Positions 1-6,485 of a stretch of 7,535 nucleotides of DNA are shown here, piece by piece; the first letter of the stretch is position 1; every line of letters begins with the position of its first letter. The stretch is taken from positions 1-7,535 of the forward strand of contig VGPE01000137.1 in NCBI GenBank assembly GCA_016875645.1. Reading direction: 5' to 3'. The translations under genes and the position numbers were made by a program. The notes under the pieces were generated by a model. That model was given only the letters and a program-made list of their open reading frames with translations, was not told the origin of the DNA and did not search any database. Source of the DNA: Chloroflexota bacterium (GTDB lineage: Bacteria > Chloroflexota > Limnocylindria > Limnocylindrales > CSP1-4).

Positions 1-2
1 GC

Positions 3-281
3 GGGGCGCGCTCGCGCCAGGAGGCGAAGGTGCTGCGCGCGTTCTTCGAACGCGGCCGCCTGACCACGATCCCGGCCCAGGGCGCCAAGCGGCTGGTCGT
101 GCTGCGCCACCTGCGTGATCGCTGCTTTCCGGAGGACCGCGAGTACCCCGAGAAGGAAGTCAACCAGGCGCTCGCCCTGGTGCATCCGGATGTGGCCGCG
201 CTGCGGCGCTACCTCGTGGACACGGGCCTGATGACCCGGGCGGCAGGCGTCTACCGCCGCGCGCCCGAGACCGCAGCGTAG
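3..281 (+). CDS. DUF2087 domain protein, C-terminal part (5' end outside window)
   Basis: The reading frame is open from the window's first bases to a TAG at 279-281. It gives about 92 residues with the usual DUF2087 pattern: a start like KVLRAFFERGRLTTIP, then basic KRLVVLRHL, then YPEKEVNQAL, then DVAALRRYLVDTGLM and a final GVYRR. In this family the domain often sits at the C-terminus of an ArsR-type or other winged-helix regulator, or stands alone; it is thought to be a small nucleic-acid-binding fold, but its function is not settled. A GTG at 30 could start a protein, but the conserved block begins upstream of it (SRQEAKVLRAFF), so I read the gene as partial. It converges on hpf with only 13 bp between the stops and no visible terminator. 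Confidence 0.8.
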   Translation, partial: GARSRQEAKVLRAFFERGRLTTIPAQGAKRLVVLRHLRDRCFPEDREYPEKEVNQALALVHPDVAALRRYLVDTGLMTRAAGVYRRAPETAA

Positions 282-294
282 CGTTGGCGGCGGC

Positions 295-921
295 TCACGG
301 AGTGGCGCGCTGCTTTGCTCCTGCCACCGACCCTGCTCCCGTCCGATATGAGCCGCCGACTATGGGCTCGATCAGGCCGTAGTCGCCGTCGACGCGACGG
401 TAGAGGAGCGCGATCTGCTCATTCTCCGCGTTGACGAAGAGGAAGAAGTCGTGGCCGAGATCCTCCATCCGGGCGACGGCGTCCTCCTCGAACATGGGCT
501 CGATGTCGAACCGCTTGGTCTTCACGATCCGTGACTCGCGGCGTGCATCGGCCGTTCCGTCGGCGATTCGCGCCAGCAGATCCTTCTCCTCGGGCGGTCG
601 CGCCCGGAGCCGTGGCCGTTCCTTGTGATCGACCGTTCGCCGTTCCACCTTGTCGGTCAACTCGTCGATTGCGGCACGATGGCTCGATCCCGCTGCGTGG
701 CTGCGGACGGTCTGTCCGTCGATCACCAGGGTCATCTCCGCGATGTGCGAACTGGCTGAGCTGCGGTGGTGCTCGACCGATAGCTCGAGCAGGGCCTGCG
801 AGTGGTTGCTGGCGTCGGAGTCCACACCGAGCAGCCGTTCGATCCGATTGAGCTTCCGCTCCGCGTATTCACGGACCCGCTCGGGCACATCGATGTTCTT
901 GCCCTTGACGATCGTCCTCAC
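295..921 (-). CDS. hpf: Long-form ribosome hibernation promoting factor (HPF/RaiA family)
   Basis: The protein has 208 residues. Residues 1-100 form the S30AE (YfiA/HPF) domain, opening MRTIVKGKNIDVPERVREYA with the usual KLNRIERLL helix. A charged linker follows (about 100-128). Residues 129-186 are the C-terminal dimerisation domain, with IVKTKRFDIEPM, EEDAVARMEDLGHDFFLFVN and an ALLYRRVDGDYGLIEP ending. The long form pairs two 70S ribosomes into inactive 100S dimers in stationary phase or stress; this is family knowledge. The start is GTG at 919-921, supported by GGGAGG at 928-933 with 6-nt spacing. It lies downstream of comF on the same strand, a common arrangement in which comF and hpf sit together. 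Confidence 0.93.
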   Translation of the reverse strand: MRTIVKGKNIDVPERVREYAERKLNRIERLLGVDSDASNHSQALLELSVEHHRSSASSHIAEMTLVIDGQTVRSHAAGSSHRAAIDELTDKVERRTVDHKERPRLRARPPEEKDLLARIADGTADARRESRIVKTKRFDIEPMFEEDAVARMEDLGHDFFLFVNAENEQIALLYRRVDGDYGLIEPIVGGSYRTGAGSVAGAKQRATP

Positions 922-1008
922 ACCAGGCCTCCCGTGGATGTAGCGCCACCGTCAGCCGGGAAGAGACGGCGCCCGCTGGGGGAACGGAGCAGCGGTTCGG
1001 CTCGTCCG

Positions 1009-1014
1009 ATCATA
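1009..1014 (-). promoter_or_regulatory. Possible -10 box upstream of hpf
   Basis: On the minus strand this reads TATGAT, one mismatch from TATAAT, 87 nt before the hpf start. No acceptable -35 hexamer is visible 16-18 bp upstream, so it is only a weak candidate. It would allow hpf to be expressed separately from comF through the 156-bp gap between them, which fits a stress-induced gene. Confidence 0.25.
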
Positions 1015-1077
1015 GCCGCCGCACACTGGCCGGCCCCGCCTGCCGACGGTCCCGCCGTTCAGGCCGTTGGTACCCAC

Positions 1078-1719
1078 TCATCGCTCGTGCGCGACGGCGA
1101 CGGCCGACACGGCGAGGGCGCCGGCCGCTCGCAGCGCATGGGCGCAGGACGCAAGTGTGGCGCCCGTGGTCACGACGTCGTCCACGAGGACGACCCAGCG
1201 GTCGGCGACGGCCGGCCTGGCGGTGGCCGGGACCTCGAACGCGTGAGCCACGTTTCCGCGCCGCTCGGTTCGGTCGAGCGCGAACTGGCGGGCGGTCGCC
1301 CGCCGCCGGCGGAGCGCTGCCACGACGGGCAGGCCGAGTTCCGTGGCGACGACCCGGGCGACCAGCTCTGCCTGGTCGTAGCCGCGCTCGCGCCGTCGGT
1401 CGCGATGAATGGGTACGGGGACCAGGAGTTCACCGCCACGCCCGGCCCGCCGCCAGCGAGCCGCCACGAGTTGCCCGAGCGGCCGGGCCAGGCGCTGTTC
1501 GCCGCCGTACTTGAGGGCGTGGATCGCCCGGCGCAGCAGCGCGTTGTACGGCGCCACCCACTCCACTTGGACGAGCGGTGGCGGCAACTCGCCGGGGACG
1601 CCGATCGGGACGCCGGCCTGCCGCTCGACGTGCGGGGCGAGGCCCGCGAGGCAGCGCCGGCAGATCGGTTCGCCTTCGGTGCGACAGCCCGGGCAGACTG
1701 CGGGGAACGCGAGGTCCAG
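1078..1719 (-). CDS. comF: ComF family phosphoribosyltransferase-like protein; start codon uncertain
   Basis: The core has the ComF signature RERGYDQAELVA (residues 110-121 of the extended protein) and the PRPP-binding motif VLVDDVVTTGAT (177-188). ComF proteins are required for natural DNA uptake in several bacteria, probably as cytoplasmic partners of the uptake helicase; the enzymatic substrate is unknown. The first standard start codon is TTG at 1585-1587 (169 aa), but the same frame continues upstream with the typical zinc-binding N-terminus CPGC then CRRC, and conserved text such as LDLAFP and GVPIGVP. I therefore extend it. No ATG, GTG or TTG occurs in this frame from 1587 back to the upstream stop at 1858-1860. 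CTG at 1717-1719 gives MDLAFPAVCPGC and 213 aa, but has no clear ribosome binding site. The 228-bp gap up to the DUF192 stop holds only a short GC hairpin (1922-1935). Confidence 0.85.
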   Translation of the reverse strand: MDLAFPAVCPGCRTEGEPICRRCLAGLAPHVERQAGVPIGVPGELPPPLVQVEWVAPYNALLRRAIHALKYGGEQRLARPLGQLVAARWRRAGRGGELLVPVPIHRDRRRERGYDQAELVARVVATELGLPVVAALRRRRATARQFALDRTERRGNVAHAFEVPATARPAVADRWVVLVDDVVTTGATLASCAHALRAAGALAVSAVAVAHER

Positions 1720-1947
1720 GGCTCGATCAACCGCCCGTGCGAAGAGGTGCGCCTGCGCAGTGTCGCGCCGGGCGCGTATCCGGCACGTATCCGCCGCGGC
1801 GCCTCGCCGTGATCGAGGATGGCCGCCGCCGCCAGGCGGTCGCGCGCGCGGCGCAGGTCAGCGAGCCCCGACGTCGCGACGCGGGCCGCCCGGACCGAGG
1901 TCCCGGCAGGGCGCCGGGGTGCGGGGCGTGCCCCGACCCAGATCCCG

Positions 1948-2379
1948 CTACGTCTCGAACACCACCTCGTCGCCGACCGCCGTGCTGCTCGCGTCGATGG
2001 CGCCGGCCGGCAACTCGATCAGTCCCGCGGCGCCCCGCACGTACCAGACCACGCCAGTCCAGGCGCGGAGTCCCCGCCGCACGGCAATCACCCGCCGAAC
2101 GCCGGCCGCATCTGCGCGATCGAGAAACGCGACGTCGATCGGGAAGCGCATGAACATCATGTGGATCGAGGACGTGCCGTCGAACCAGAGCCCCGAGCCG
2201 CTGGGAAACGAGGCGCGCGAGCGGCCCATCAGGCCGCGGAACCTGGCCCAGAGCGAGCTCGCGACTTCGAGGCGCTCGGCCAGCGCCGTGCCCCGGGTCC
2301 GGTTGCGTGCCCGCAACAAGCGGTTGGCCTCCGCGGATGGCGAAGCGGGCGCCGGCAAGCTGTCCGACACCCGCTTCAT
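1948..2379 (-). CDS. DUF192 domain protein
   Basis: The protein has 143 residues. After a Pro/Ala-rich N-terminus (1-20), the DUF192 domain runs from about 28 to 142. Visible marks are RGTALAERLEVA, RFRGLMGR, the signature GTSSIHMMFMRFPIDVAFLD (residues 68-87), RRGLRAWTGV and GLIELPAGAI. DUF192 is a small beta-rich domain, often exported or membrane-linked in other bacteria; its function is unknown. No signal peptide is evident here. The start is ATG at 2377-2379, 4 nt after the tadC stop and without a strong Shine-Dalgarno, suggesting translational coupling. DUF192 genes often accompany tad loci in Chloroflexota and Actinomycetota, so a role in pilus biogenesis is possible but inferred. Confidence 0.88.
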   Translation of the reverse strand: MKRVSDSLPAPASPSAEANRLLRARNRTRGTALAERLEVASSLWARFRGLMGRSRASFPSGSGLWFDGTSSIHMMFMRFPIDVAFLDRADAAGVRRVIAVRRGLRAWTGVVWYVRGAAGLIELPAGAIDASSTAVGDEVVFET

Positions 2380-2383
2380 GGGA

Positions 2384-3313
2384 TCACTGGGTGGTGGTGA
2401 AGTTCTGGACGATCAGGATGATCGCCGGGCCCAGGATGACGATGAACAATGACGGGAAGATGCACCCGACCAGCGGGAAGAGCATCTTGATGGGCGCCTT
2501 GGCCGCCATCTCCTCGGCGCGCTGGCGGCGCTCGATCCGGAGCTGCTCGGACTGGACCTGGAGCACCTTGCTGATCGAGACGCCGAGCTGCTCGGCCTGG
2601 ATGATCGCGCCGATGAAGTTCGTGAGCGGGCCGACCTCGGTGCGCGGAACGATGTCTCGCAGGGCATCGCGACGGGTCTTGCCGACACGGACCTCGGCCA
2701 GCGCACGGCGGAACTCCTCGGAGAGGGGACCCTCGACCTTCTCCACCACCTTGGCGAGAGCTGCGTCGAAACCCAGGCCGGCGCGGACGGAGATCGTGAG
2801 CAGGTCGAGTGAGTCCGGGATCATCCGGAGGATCGCCTTCTGGCGCGCTTTGATGCGCTTGCCGAGCCAGAACTCGGGGCCGATGTAGCCCATGCCCGTG
2901 CCGAACAGGCCCACGGTGAGCACCATCACGATGCCCGAGCTCAGGAGCAGCATCAGCACGGCGAGCAGCCCACCGCCGAGGAGGGCGAAGATGCCCTTCA
3001 TGCCGAGCCACTCGCTGACGGTCAGGTCACCGGGGTTGCCGGCGAGCGCGAGGCGGCGCTGGGTCCGCGACGCGAACGAGGCGCTCGTGATGCGAGCGAC
3101 CGAGCCCGACAGGCGCGTTGCCAGCGGCTTGAGCGTCCGCTCCAGGAACGGCTGCTGGAGTTCGAGTTCCTCCAGGTTTCGCGCCTGCATGGAGCCGAGC
3201 TGGATGAGGCGGGCCTGGACGGGGTCGACCGGCGACTTGCCGGCGAGCCCATAGAAGATCAGCAGGACGGCGCCGGCCGCCACCACTGCGACGATGAGGG
3301 GCAGGAGGGGCAT
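2384..3313 (-). CDS. tadC: TadC-like inner-membrane platform protein (type II secretion F family)
   Basis: The protein has 309 residues. An N-terminal membrane segment (about 3-24) is followed by a cytoplasmic stretch with RNLEELELQQPFLER, a typical TadC motif. A hydrophobic pair lies near 106-145, the T2SSF domain spans about 168-293 (ILRMIPDSLDLLTISVRAGL, then FRRALAEVRVG), and a C-terminal membrane segment spans 277-302. With TadB it forms the inner-membrane platform on which the TadA motor drives pilin polymerisation. The start is ATG at 3311-3313, with GAGGTC at 3321-3326 overlapping the end of tadB as ribosome binding site. The gene follows tadB by 4 nt and precedes the DUF192 gene by 4 nt. 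It appears intact, unlike its partner tadB. Confidence 0.93.
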   Translation of the reverse strand: MPLLPLIVAVVAAGAVLLIFYGLAGKSPVDPVQARLIQLGSMQARNLEELELQQPFLERTLKPLATRLSGSVARITSASFASRTQRRLALAGNPGDLTVSEWLGMKGIFALLGGGLLAVLMLLLSSGIVMVLTVGLFGTGMGYIGPEFWLGKRIKARQKAILRMIPDSLDLLTISVRAGLGFDAALAKVVEKVEGPLSEEFRRALAEVRVGKTRRDALRDIVPRTEVGPLTNFIGAIIQAEQLGVSISKVLQVQSEQLRIERRQRAEEMAAKAPIKMLFPLVGCIFPSLFIVILGPAIILIVQNFTTTQ

Positions 3314-3317
3314 GGCG

Positions 3318-4251
3318 CTAGACCTCGATGTCGACGATCTTGCGGATGAACATGAAGCCGATGAACATCATGAATCCGCCGAAGCACAGGAGGATCACGC
3401 CCGCGGGAAGACCCATGAGCGCGGGCGGGTTGGCGAACATGGGATCCATGAAGCCAGGGGCCGCCACGAAGAGGAAGCCTGCAAGGGCGATCGGCAGGAA
3501 GCCGACCACGTAGCCCGACATGCGCTGCTGCGCGGTCAGGGTCTTGATCTCGCCCTTGATCCGGACTCGCTCGCGGATCGTGAAGGCGATCGAGTCGAGG
3601 ATCTCGGCGAGCTTGCCGCCGACCTGGTGCTGGATCGAGATGGCCGTGGCCATCAACTCGAGGTCGTCCGACTTCATGCGCCGGACCATGTTCTCGAGCG
3701 CCTGCTCGAACGGCAGACCGAGGTTGACCTCGCGGATGACGCGGCTGAACTCGGTGGAGATCGGCGGTCGCGACTCGCGCACGACCAGCTCGATGGCCTA
3801 GAGGAAGGAGGAGCCGGCGCGGAGCGCATTGGCAATGAGCGTGATGGTGTCGGGCAGCTGCTTGTTGAAGGCCGATAGGCGGCTGCTCTTGCGGCGCCCG
3901 AGCCAGAAGCGCGGCAGCCACAGACCCAGCAGGACCCCGAACAGCAGCGCGATGGGGTTGCCCAGGGCCGGCAGGAACAGCGACAGGAAGAGGAAGACGG
4001 CGGGCGTCGTGACGACCGACGCACCCCAGATCATGAGGTACTCGGACACCTTGAGGCGCAGGTCCGCCCGTGCCAGGTCACGCGCGAGGTTGGCGCCGAA
4101 GTTGCGCTGCTCGACGGCCTTGTTGAGGATCTGCAGCGCCTCGCTGCCCGAGATCATCTCGCCGAGGTTCTGCTGGCTGCCCGTGGCCTTGGCCGAATCG
4201 TCGCGACCCGCTGCGTAGCGCTCTAGGCGCGCGTTGATCGAGGCCCCGCTG
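3318..4251 (-). pseudogene. tadB: tadB: lacks its N-terminus and has an internal in-frame TAG
   Basis: Two open segments lie in the same frame, separated by TAG at 3798-3800. The upstream part, readable from about 4238, contains INARLERYA, NLGEMISGSEALQILNKAVE, FGANLARDLARADLRLK, two membrane segments and PDTITLIANALRAGSSFL. The downstream part continues AIELVVRESRPPISTEF, REVNLGLPFEQALENMVRR and DLELMATAISIQHQVGGKLAEILD, then C-terminal membrane segments. Joined, they give about 305 residues of a clear TadB. The T2SSF domain straddles the stop, so neither half contains a full one. TadB relatives usually read SFLQA at this point, so a single C-to-T change of CAG to TAG explains the stop. The normal start, including the first membrane segment, is missing because the frame runs directly into cpaE sequence near 4252. 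An ATG at 4155-4157 could start a 119-aa fragment and a GTG at 3780-3782 a 154-aa fragment. Confidence 0.85.
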
Positions 4252-5181
4252 CTCGAGGAACAGGCGCATGTTCTTGATGCTGGTGATCTCGAGGGTCAGC
4301 ATCGTCATGATCTGGTCGGCCATGTCGAGTACTGCAAGGGTCGTGTCGTTGATGCCCGCCGCGCAGTCCACGACAACCAGGTCATGCGTTGCGCGGAGTG
4401 CCTCAAGGACCTTCTTGAGGGCTGCCGAGGTGACCGCTTCGGCCATCTCGGGCGAGGGAGGCGCGAGGAGCACGCGGATCTCGGCGGTGTGGTTGATCAG
4501 AAAGGTGTCGAGGGTTTCGACCTCACCCGACGACTCGACCTCGGGCATGAGGTCCGCGATCGACATGTTCTTCGGGTTGAGGTTGAGCAGGACGCCGACG
4601 TCGCCGAACTGGAAGGAGCCGTCGACGAGAACGACCTTCTTGTCGAGATCGTTGGCCGCGGCGACCGCCATGTTGACGGCCATGGTCGTCCGGCCGACGC
4701 CGCCCTTCGGGCTGAAGAAGGCGGCGATTCTGCCCGGGCCGCGGTCGCTGCTCCGGGCCGCGGTCGCCCCCTTTGTCGGCAGGACCAGGCGGGTGACCTT
4801 TTCGCGTTCGCGCAGGTAGACCTGTTGGATGGAGGCCGAGAGTTCATCGCTGCTGAAGGGCTTGACCAGGAACTCGCGGGCGCCGGCGAGCATGGAGCGG
4901 CGGAGGTAATCGGCCTCGCCCTGCACCGACATCATGACGACAGACGCCGTCGGGACCTGCAGGGACAACTGCTCGGCGGTCGCGATCCCGTCCATGTCCG
5001 GCATGTTGATGTCCATCAGCACGACGTCCGGCTGCAGCCGGGCGGCCAGATCAAGGCATTCCCGACCCGATGCCGCGGCGCCCACGACCTTCATGTCCGG
5101 CTCGAAGCCGAGCAGCTTGGTGAGGTGGTCGCGCGTCTCGGGGATGTCGTCGACGATCAGGACGTTGATCTGGTCGCTCAT
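4078..5181 (-). CDS. cpaE: CpaE-like protein (receiver + MinD/ParA-type ATPase), C-terminus replaced by out-of-frame sequence
   Basis: Residues 1-125 are a response-regulator receiver domain: acidic pair D11/D12, phospho-acceptor D57 in VLMDINMPDMDG and K107 in VKPF. Residues about 150-310 are a MinD/ParA-like ATPase domain: SPKGGVGRTT (157-166, Arg at the usual P-loop Lys), VVLVDGSFQFGDVG (183-196) and DLVVVDCAAG (267-276). CpaE/TadZ proteins place Tad pilus machines at the cell pole or membrane and recruit the motor; receiver-fused forms are common. Up to EITSIKNMRLFLE (about 310, base 4252) the sequence is normal. The last 57 residues, rich in Arg, Gln and Gly, are tadB coding DNA read in the wrong frame, so the natural end of the ATPase domain is lost. 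The start is ATG at 5179-5181; no strong Shine-Dalgarno is seen. The gene follows cpaB by 76 nt, so it is probably in one operon with it. Confidence 0.85.
   Translation of the reverse strand: MSDQINVLIVDDIPETRDHLTKLLGFEPDMKVVGAAASGRECLDLAARLQPDVVLMDINMPDMDGIATAEQLSLQVPTASVVMMSVQGEADYLRRSMLAGAREFLVKPFSSDELSASIQQVYLREREKVTRLVLPTKGATAARSSDRGPGRIAAFFSPKGGVGRTTMAVNMAVAAANDLDKKVVLVDGSFQFGDVGVLLNLNPKNMSIADLMPEVESSGEVETLDTFLINHTAEIRVLLAPPSPEMAEAVTSAALKKVLEALRATHDLVVVDCAAGINDTTLAVLDMADQIMTMLTLEITSIKNMRLFLEQRGLDQRAPRALRSGSRRFGQGHGQPAEPRRDDLGQRGAADPQQGRRAAQLRRQPRA
4236..4254 (-). other. Junction of truncated cpaE and truncated tadB; tadA absent
   Basis: On the minus strand the cpaE frame ends its recognisable sequence at MRLFLE (Glu codon 4252-4254). 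The tadB frame becomes recognisable at INARLERYA (Ile codon 4236-4238). The two frames differ by one. In Tad loci of this type the usual order is cpaB, cpaE, tadA/cpaF, tadB, tadC. The missing material would be the end of cpaE, a whole tadA and the first tens of codons of tadB, which I estimate from family sizes at 1.5-2 kb. The exact breakpoint inside 4238-4252 cannot be fixed without an intact relative. It could be a genomic deletion or an assembly join. Confidence 0.75.
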
Positions 5182-5257
5182 GCTTGGCCGTTCGATCTCG
5201 TTTCGGGGCTGAGGGGCAGGTTGGTCGGGAGTGCGGGAGCGCGGGGGCGGGCGAAGG

Positions 5258-6130
5258 TCAGCGGGCGGGCAGGTCCGTCGCCTCGATCACGGACGGCGGG
5301 AGGACGCCGTACTGCTCGATCAGCGTGCGCAGCACCACGCCCGATGTCTGGTCACCCTCGGGGGTGACTGGGTTGCCGTTCGCGTCGCGGAAGTCCGCGG
5401 GCGAGCGGAGGACCAGGGAGATCTGGCCGTCGATCTGGGCGAACTTGATGACTTCGGCCTGCTGAGCCGTGACGGCGAGGATCACGAGCTGCTGGGCGCC
5501 GGTGAGTGCGGGCCCGCTGCTTGCCCCTGAATCGCCGGCCGCGGTTTCGACCGGCGGCACCAGGGTGCCGATCACCTGCATGTTCTGGAGGATCAGCTTC
5601 GTTGTGGTCGTGTTGTAGCCGCTCACTCCGGTCAGCTGGTCCGTCGTGGGATCGACCGTGACGAGCGGGAACTTGTCGGCGCCGGTCAGGCCGAGCACGA
5701 GGTCCACGCGGTCACCCACGTTGATCAGCGTGCCCACGCCCGAGGTCTGGTCGACCTGGACGGCGATGGCGCGCAGGCCGGGCTCCAGCAGAGCAGCCAC
5801 ATCGGTCTGGCCGCCGGCGCCCGCGCTGAAGACCGAGCTCGTGATCAGTGCGCCGGCCGGGATGTCGGCCCGGGAGGTCTTGCCCACGACAAGGCCGACG
5901 TCCCCGAAGGCATCCGCGGGGCGGACGGCGATCTCGACCGGGCGGGTCTCGAGCATGTCCTGGTTGATCTGCGTGCCCAGCGGGATGTTCACGCGCGAGT
6001 ACACCGTCGGGAGCGTCGTCGCTTCGGTGGTCGTCGGCTTCTGCTGGTTGAACAGCACGATGACCGCCACGAATGCAACGACGGCAAGCAGGATCCCGAT
6101 GAGGAGAACCAGGCGATCCGAGCGCTTCAA
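5258..6130 (-). CDS. cpaB: CpaB/RcpC-like Flp pilus assembly protein
   Basis: The protein has 290 residues from the TTG start at 6128-6130: a short basic head (MKRSDR), one membrane segment (about 7-27) and a long extracytoplasmic part. A SAF-like domain lies near 40-105 (VYSRVNIPLGTQINQDMLETRPVE, then DIPAGALITSSVF). An RcpC/CpaB domain follows (LLEPGLRAIAVQVDQTSGVGTLINVGDRVDLVLG, about 114-147), and the C-terminal half includes LTGAQQLVILAVTAQQAEVIKFAQ. CpaB/RcpC proteins are thought to act in the periplasm or cell wall with the Tad secretion channel. I chose this TTG because GGGAG at 6139-6143 sits 8 nt upstream; TTG at 6134-6136 is too close to it. The frame stays open upstream to 6646, but that stretch is Arg/Pro/Ser-rich and unlike the family. 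A promoter and an inverted repeat precede the gene. Confidence 0.9.
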   Translation of the reverse strand: MKRSDRLVLLIGILLAVVAFVAVIVLFNQQKPTTTEATTLPTVYSRVNIPLGTQINQDMLETRPVEIAVRPADAFGDVGLVVGKTSRADIPAGALITSSVFSAGAGGQTDVAALLEPGLRAIAVQVDQTSGVGTLINVGDRVDLVLGLTGADKFPLVTVDPTTDQLTGVSGYNTTTTKLILQNMQVIGTLVPPVETAAGDSGASSGPALTGAQQLVILAVTAQQAEVIKFAQIDGQISLVLRSPADFRDANGNPVTPEGDQTSGVVLRTLIEQYGVLPPSVIEATDLPAR

Positions 6131-6144
6131 GGCCAATACTCCCG

Positions 6145-6168
6145 AGTGGTGTGACAGGTGGCACCACT
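6145..6168. repeat. Inverted repeat in the cpaB 5' leader
   Basis: AGTGGTG (6145-6151) and CACCACT (6162-6168) are perfect 7-bp arms around a 10-nt spacer. The repeat sits one base upstream of the cpaB Shine-Dalgarno (6139-6143) and downstream of the predicted promoter. It could be a repressor operator or an RNA hairpin affecting cpaB translation. The symmetry is directly visible; the function is inferred. Confidence 0.5.
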
Positions 6169-6193
6169 GTATGTCTGGCCCTAGGGGCCGGCG

Positions 6194-6202
6194 ACTATAC
6201 CA
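6194..6202 (-). promoter_or_regulatory. Extended -10 promoter element for cpaB operon
   Basis: The minus strand reads TGGTATAGT: an extended -10 (TGn) joined to TATAGT, one mismatch from TATAAT. No good -35 is seen 17 bp upstream (TCCTAA at 6217-6222), as is common for extended -10 promoters. Transcription would start near 6187, leaving a leader of about 55 nt before the TTG start of cpaB. Confidence 0.45.
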
Positions 6203-6408
6203 ATGGGCTAGGGTCGTTAGGACGAAGTGCGGCGCCGCACAACGCGGTGTGGTGCCATGTGGTCCGCGCGCGGTCGAGTGCAGTCCCCGAGGGCGGTCTG
6301 GACCGGTCCCGACATGGCGCCAAACCCCATGGACGGGAGCGGGTGGAGCGGGCGTCCCCGCTGCGCCAGGGGCAGCTCGCCGAGGGTGGAAGCGAGTCGT
6401 GAAACGAG

Positions 6409-6445
6409 TCGAGCGGCCCGCCCCGGGAGGGGACAAGCCGCTCGA
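6409..6445 (-). terminator. Terminator-like hairpin downstream of the last pilin gene
   Basis: TCGAGCGGC (6409-6417) pairs perfectly with GCCGCTCGA (6437-6445), a 9-bp stem. An inner CCCC/GGGG stem (6421-6424 with 6429-6432) caps it. It begins 40 nt after the stop of the 6486-6653 pilin gene. No clear T run follows, so it may be a factor-dependent or leaky terminator, or a 3' end that stabilises pilin mRNA. Confidence 0.5.
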
Positions 6446-6485
6446 ACCCGCGTGCGGAGGGGCTCGGTGCGCCGCATACGCTGCG

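Larger units (their letters stand above)
6131..6485. other. 355-bp intergenic leader between the last pilin gene and cpaB
   Basis: I see no coding sequence here. The region holds a terminator-like hairpin near the pilin side (6409-6445), a direct repeat CGAGTCG (6393-6399 and 6405-6411), an extended -10 element (6194-6202), a short palindromic stem GGCCC-TAG-GGGCC (6177-6189) and an inverted repeat (6145-6168) just ahead of the cpaB ribosome binding site. It probably separates a highly expressed pilin unit from the assembly operon. Confidence 0.6.

Noticed and set aside
802..1812. Long plus-strand open frame (336 codons) opposite comF and upstream of hpf
   Set aside because: It lies antisense to the clear ComF gene, is rich in Arg, Pro and Gly, and shows no family motif; it is a product of high GC content.
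1922..1935. Short GC hairpin after the DUF192 gene as a terminator
   Set aside because: The stem is only 5 bp with no T run; in DNA this GC-rich such stems are expected by chance.
3798..3800. TAG recoding (suppressor or alternative genetic code) in tadB
   Set aside because: TAG ends several other genes normally in this window, and no other internal TAG was seen in a conserved gene, so a mutation or sequence error is simpler.
3294..3878. Plus-strand open frame opposite tadB
   Set aside because: It is a highly charged, low-complexity translation antisense to recognisable TadB sequence.
4234..5367. Long plus-strand open frame (377 codons) opposite cpaE
   Set aside because: It mirrors the well-supported CpaE coding strand; its His/Asp/Arg-rich translation has no domain features.
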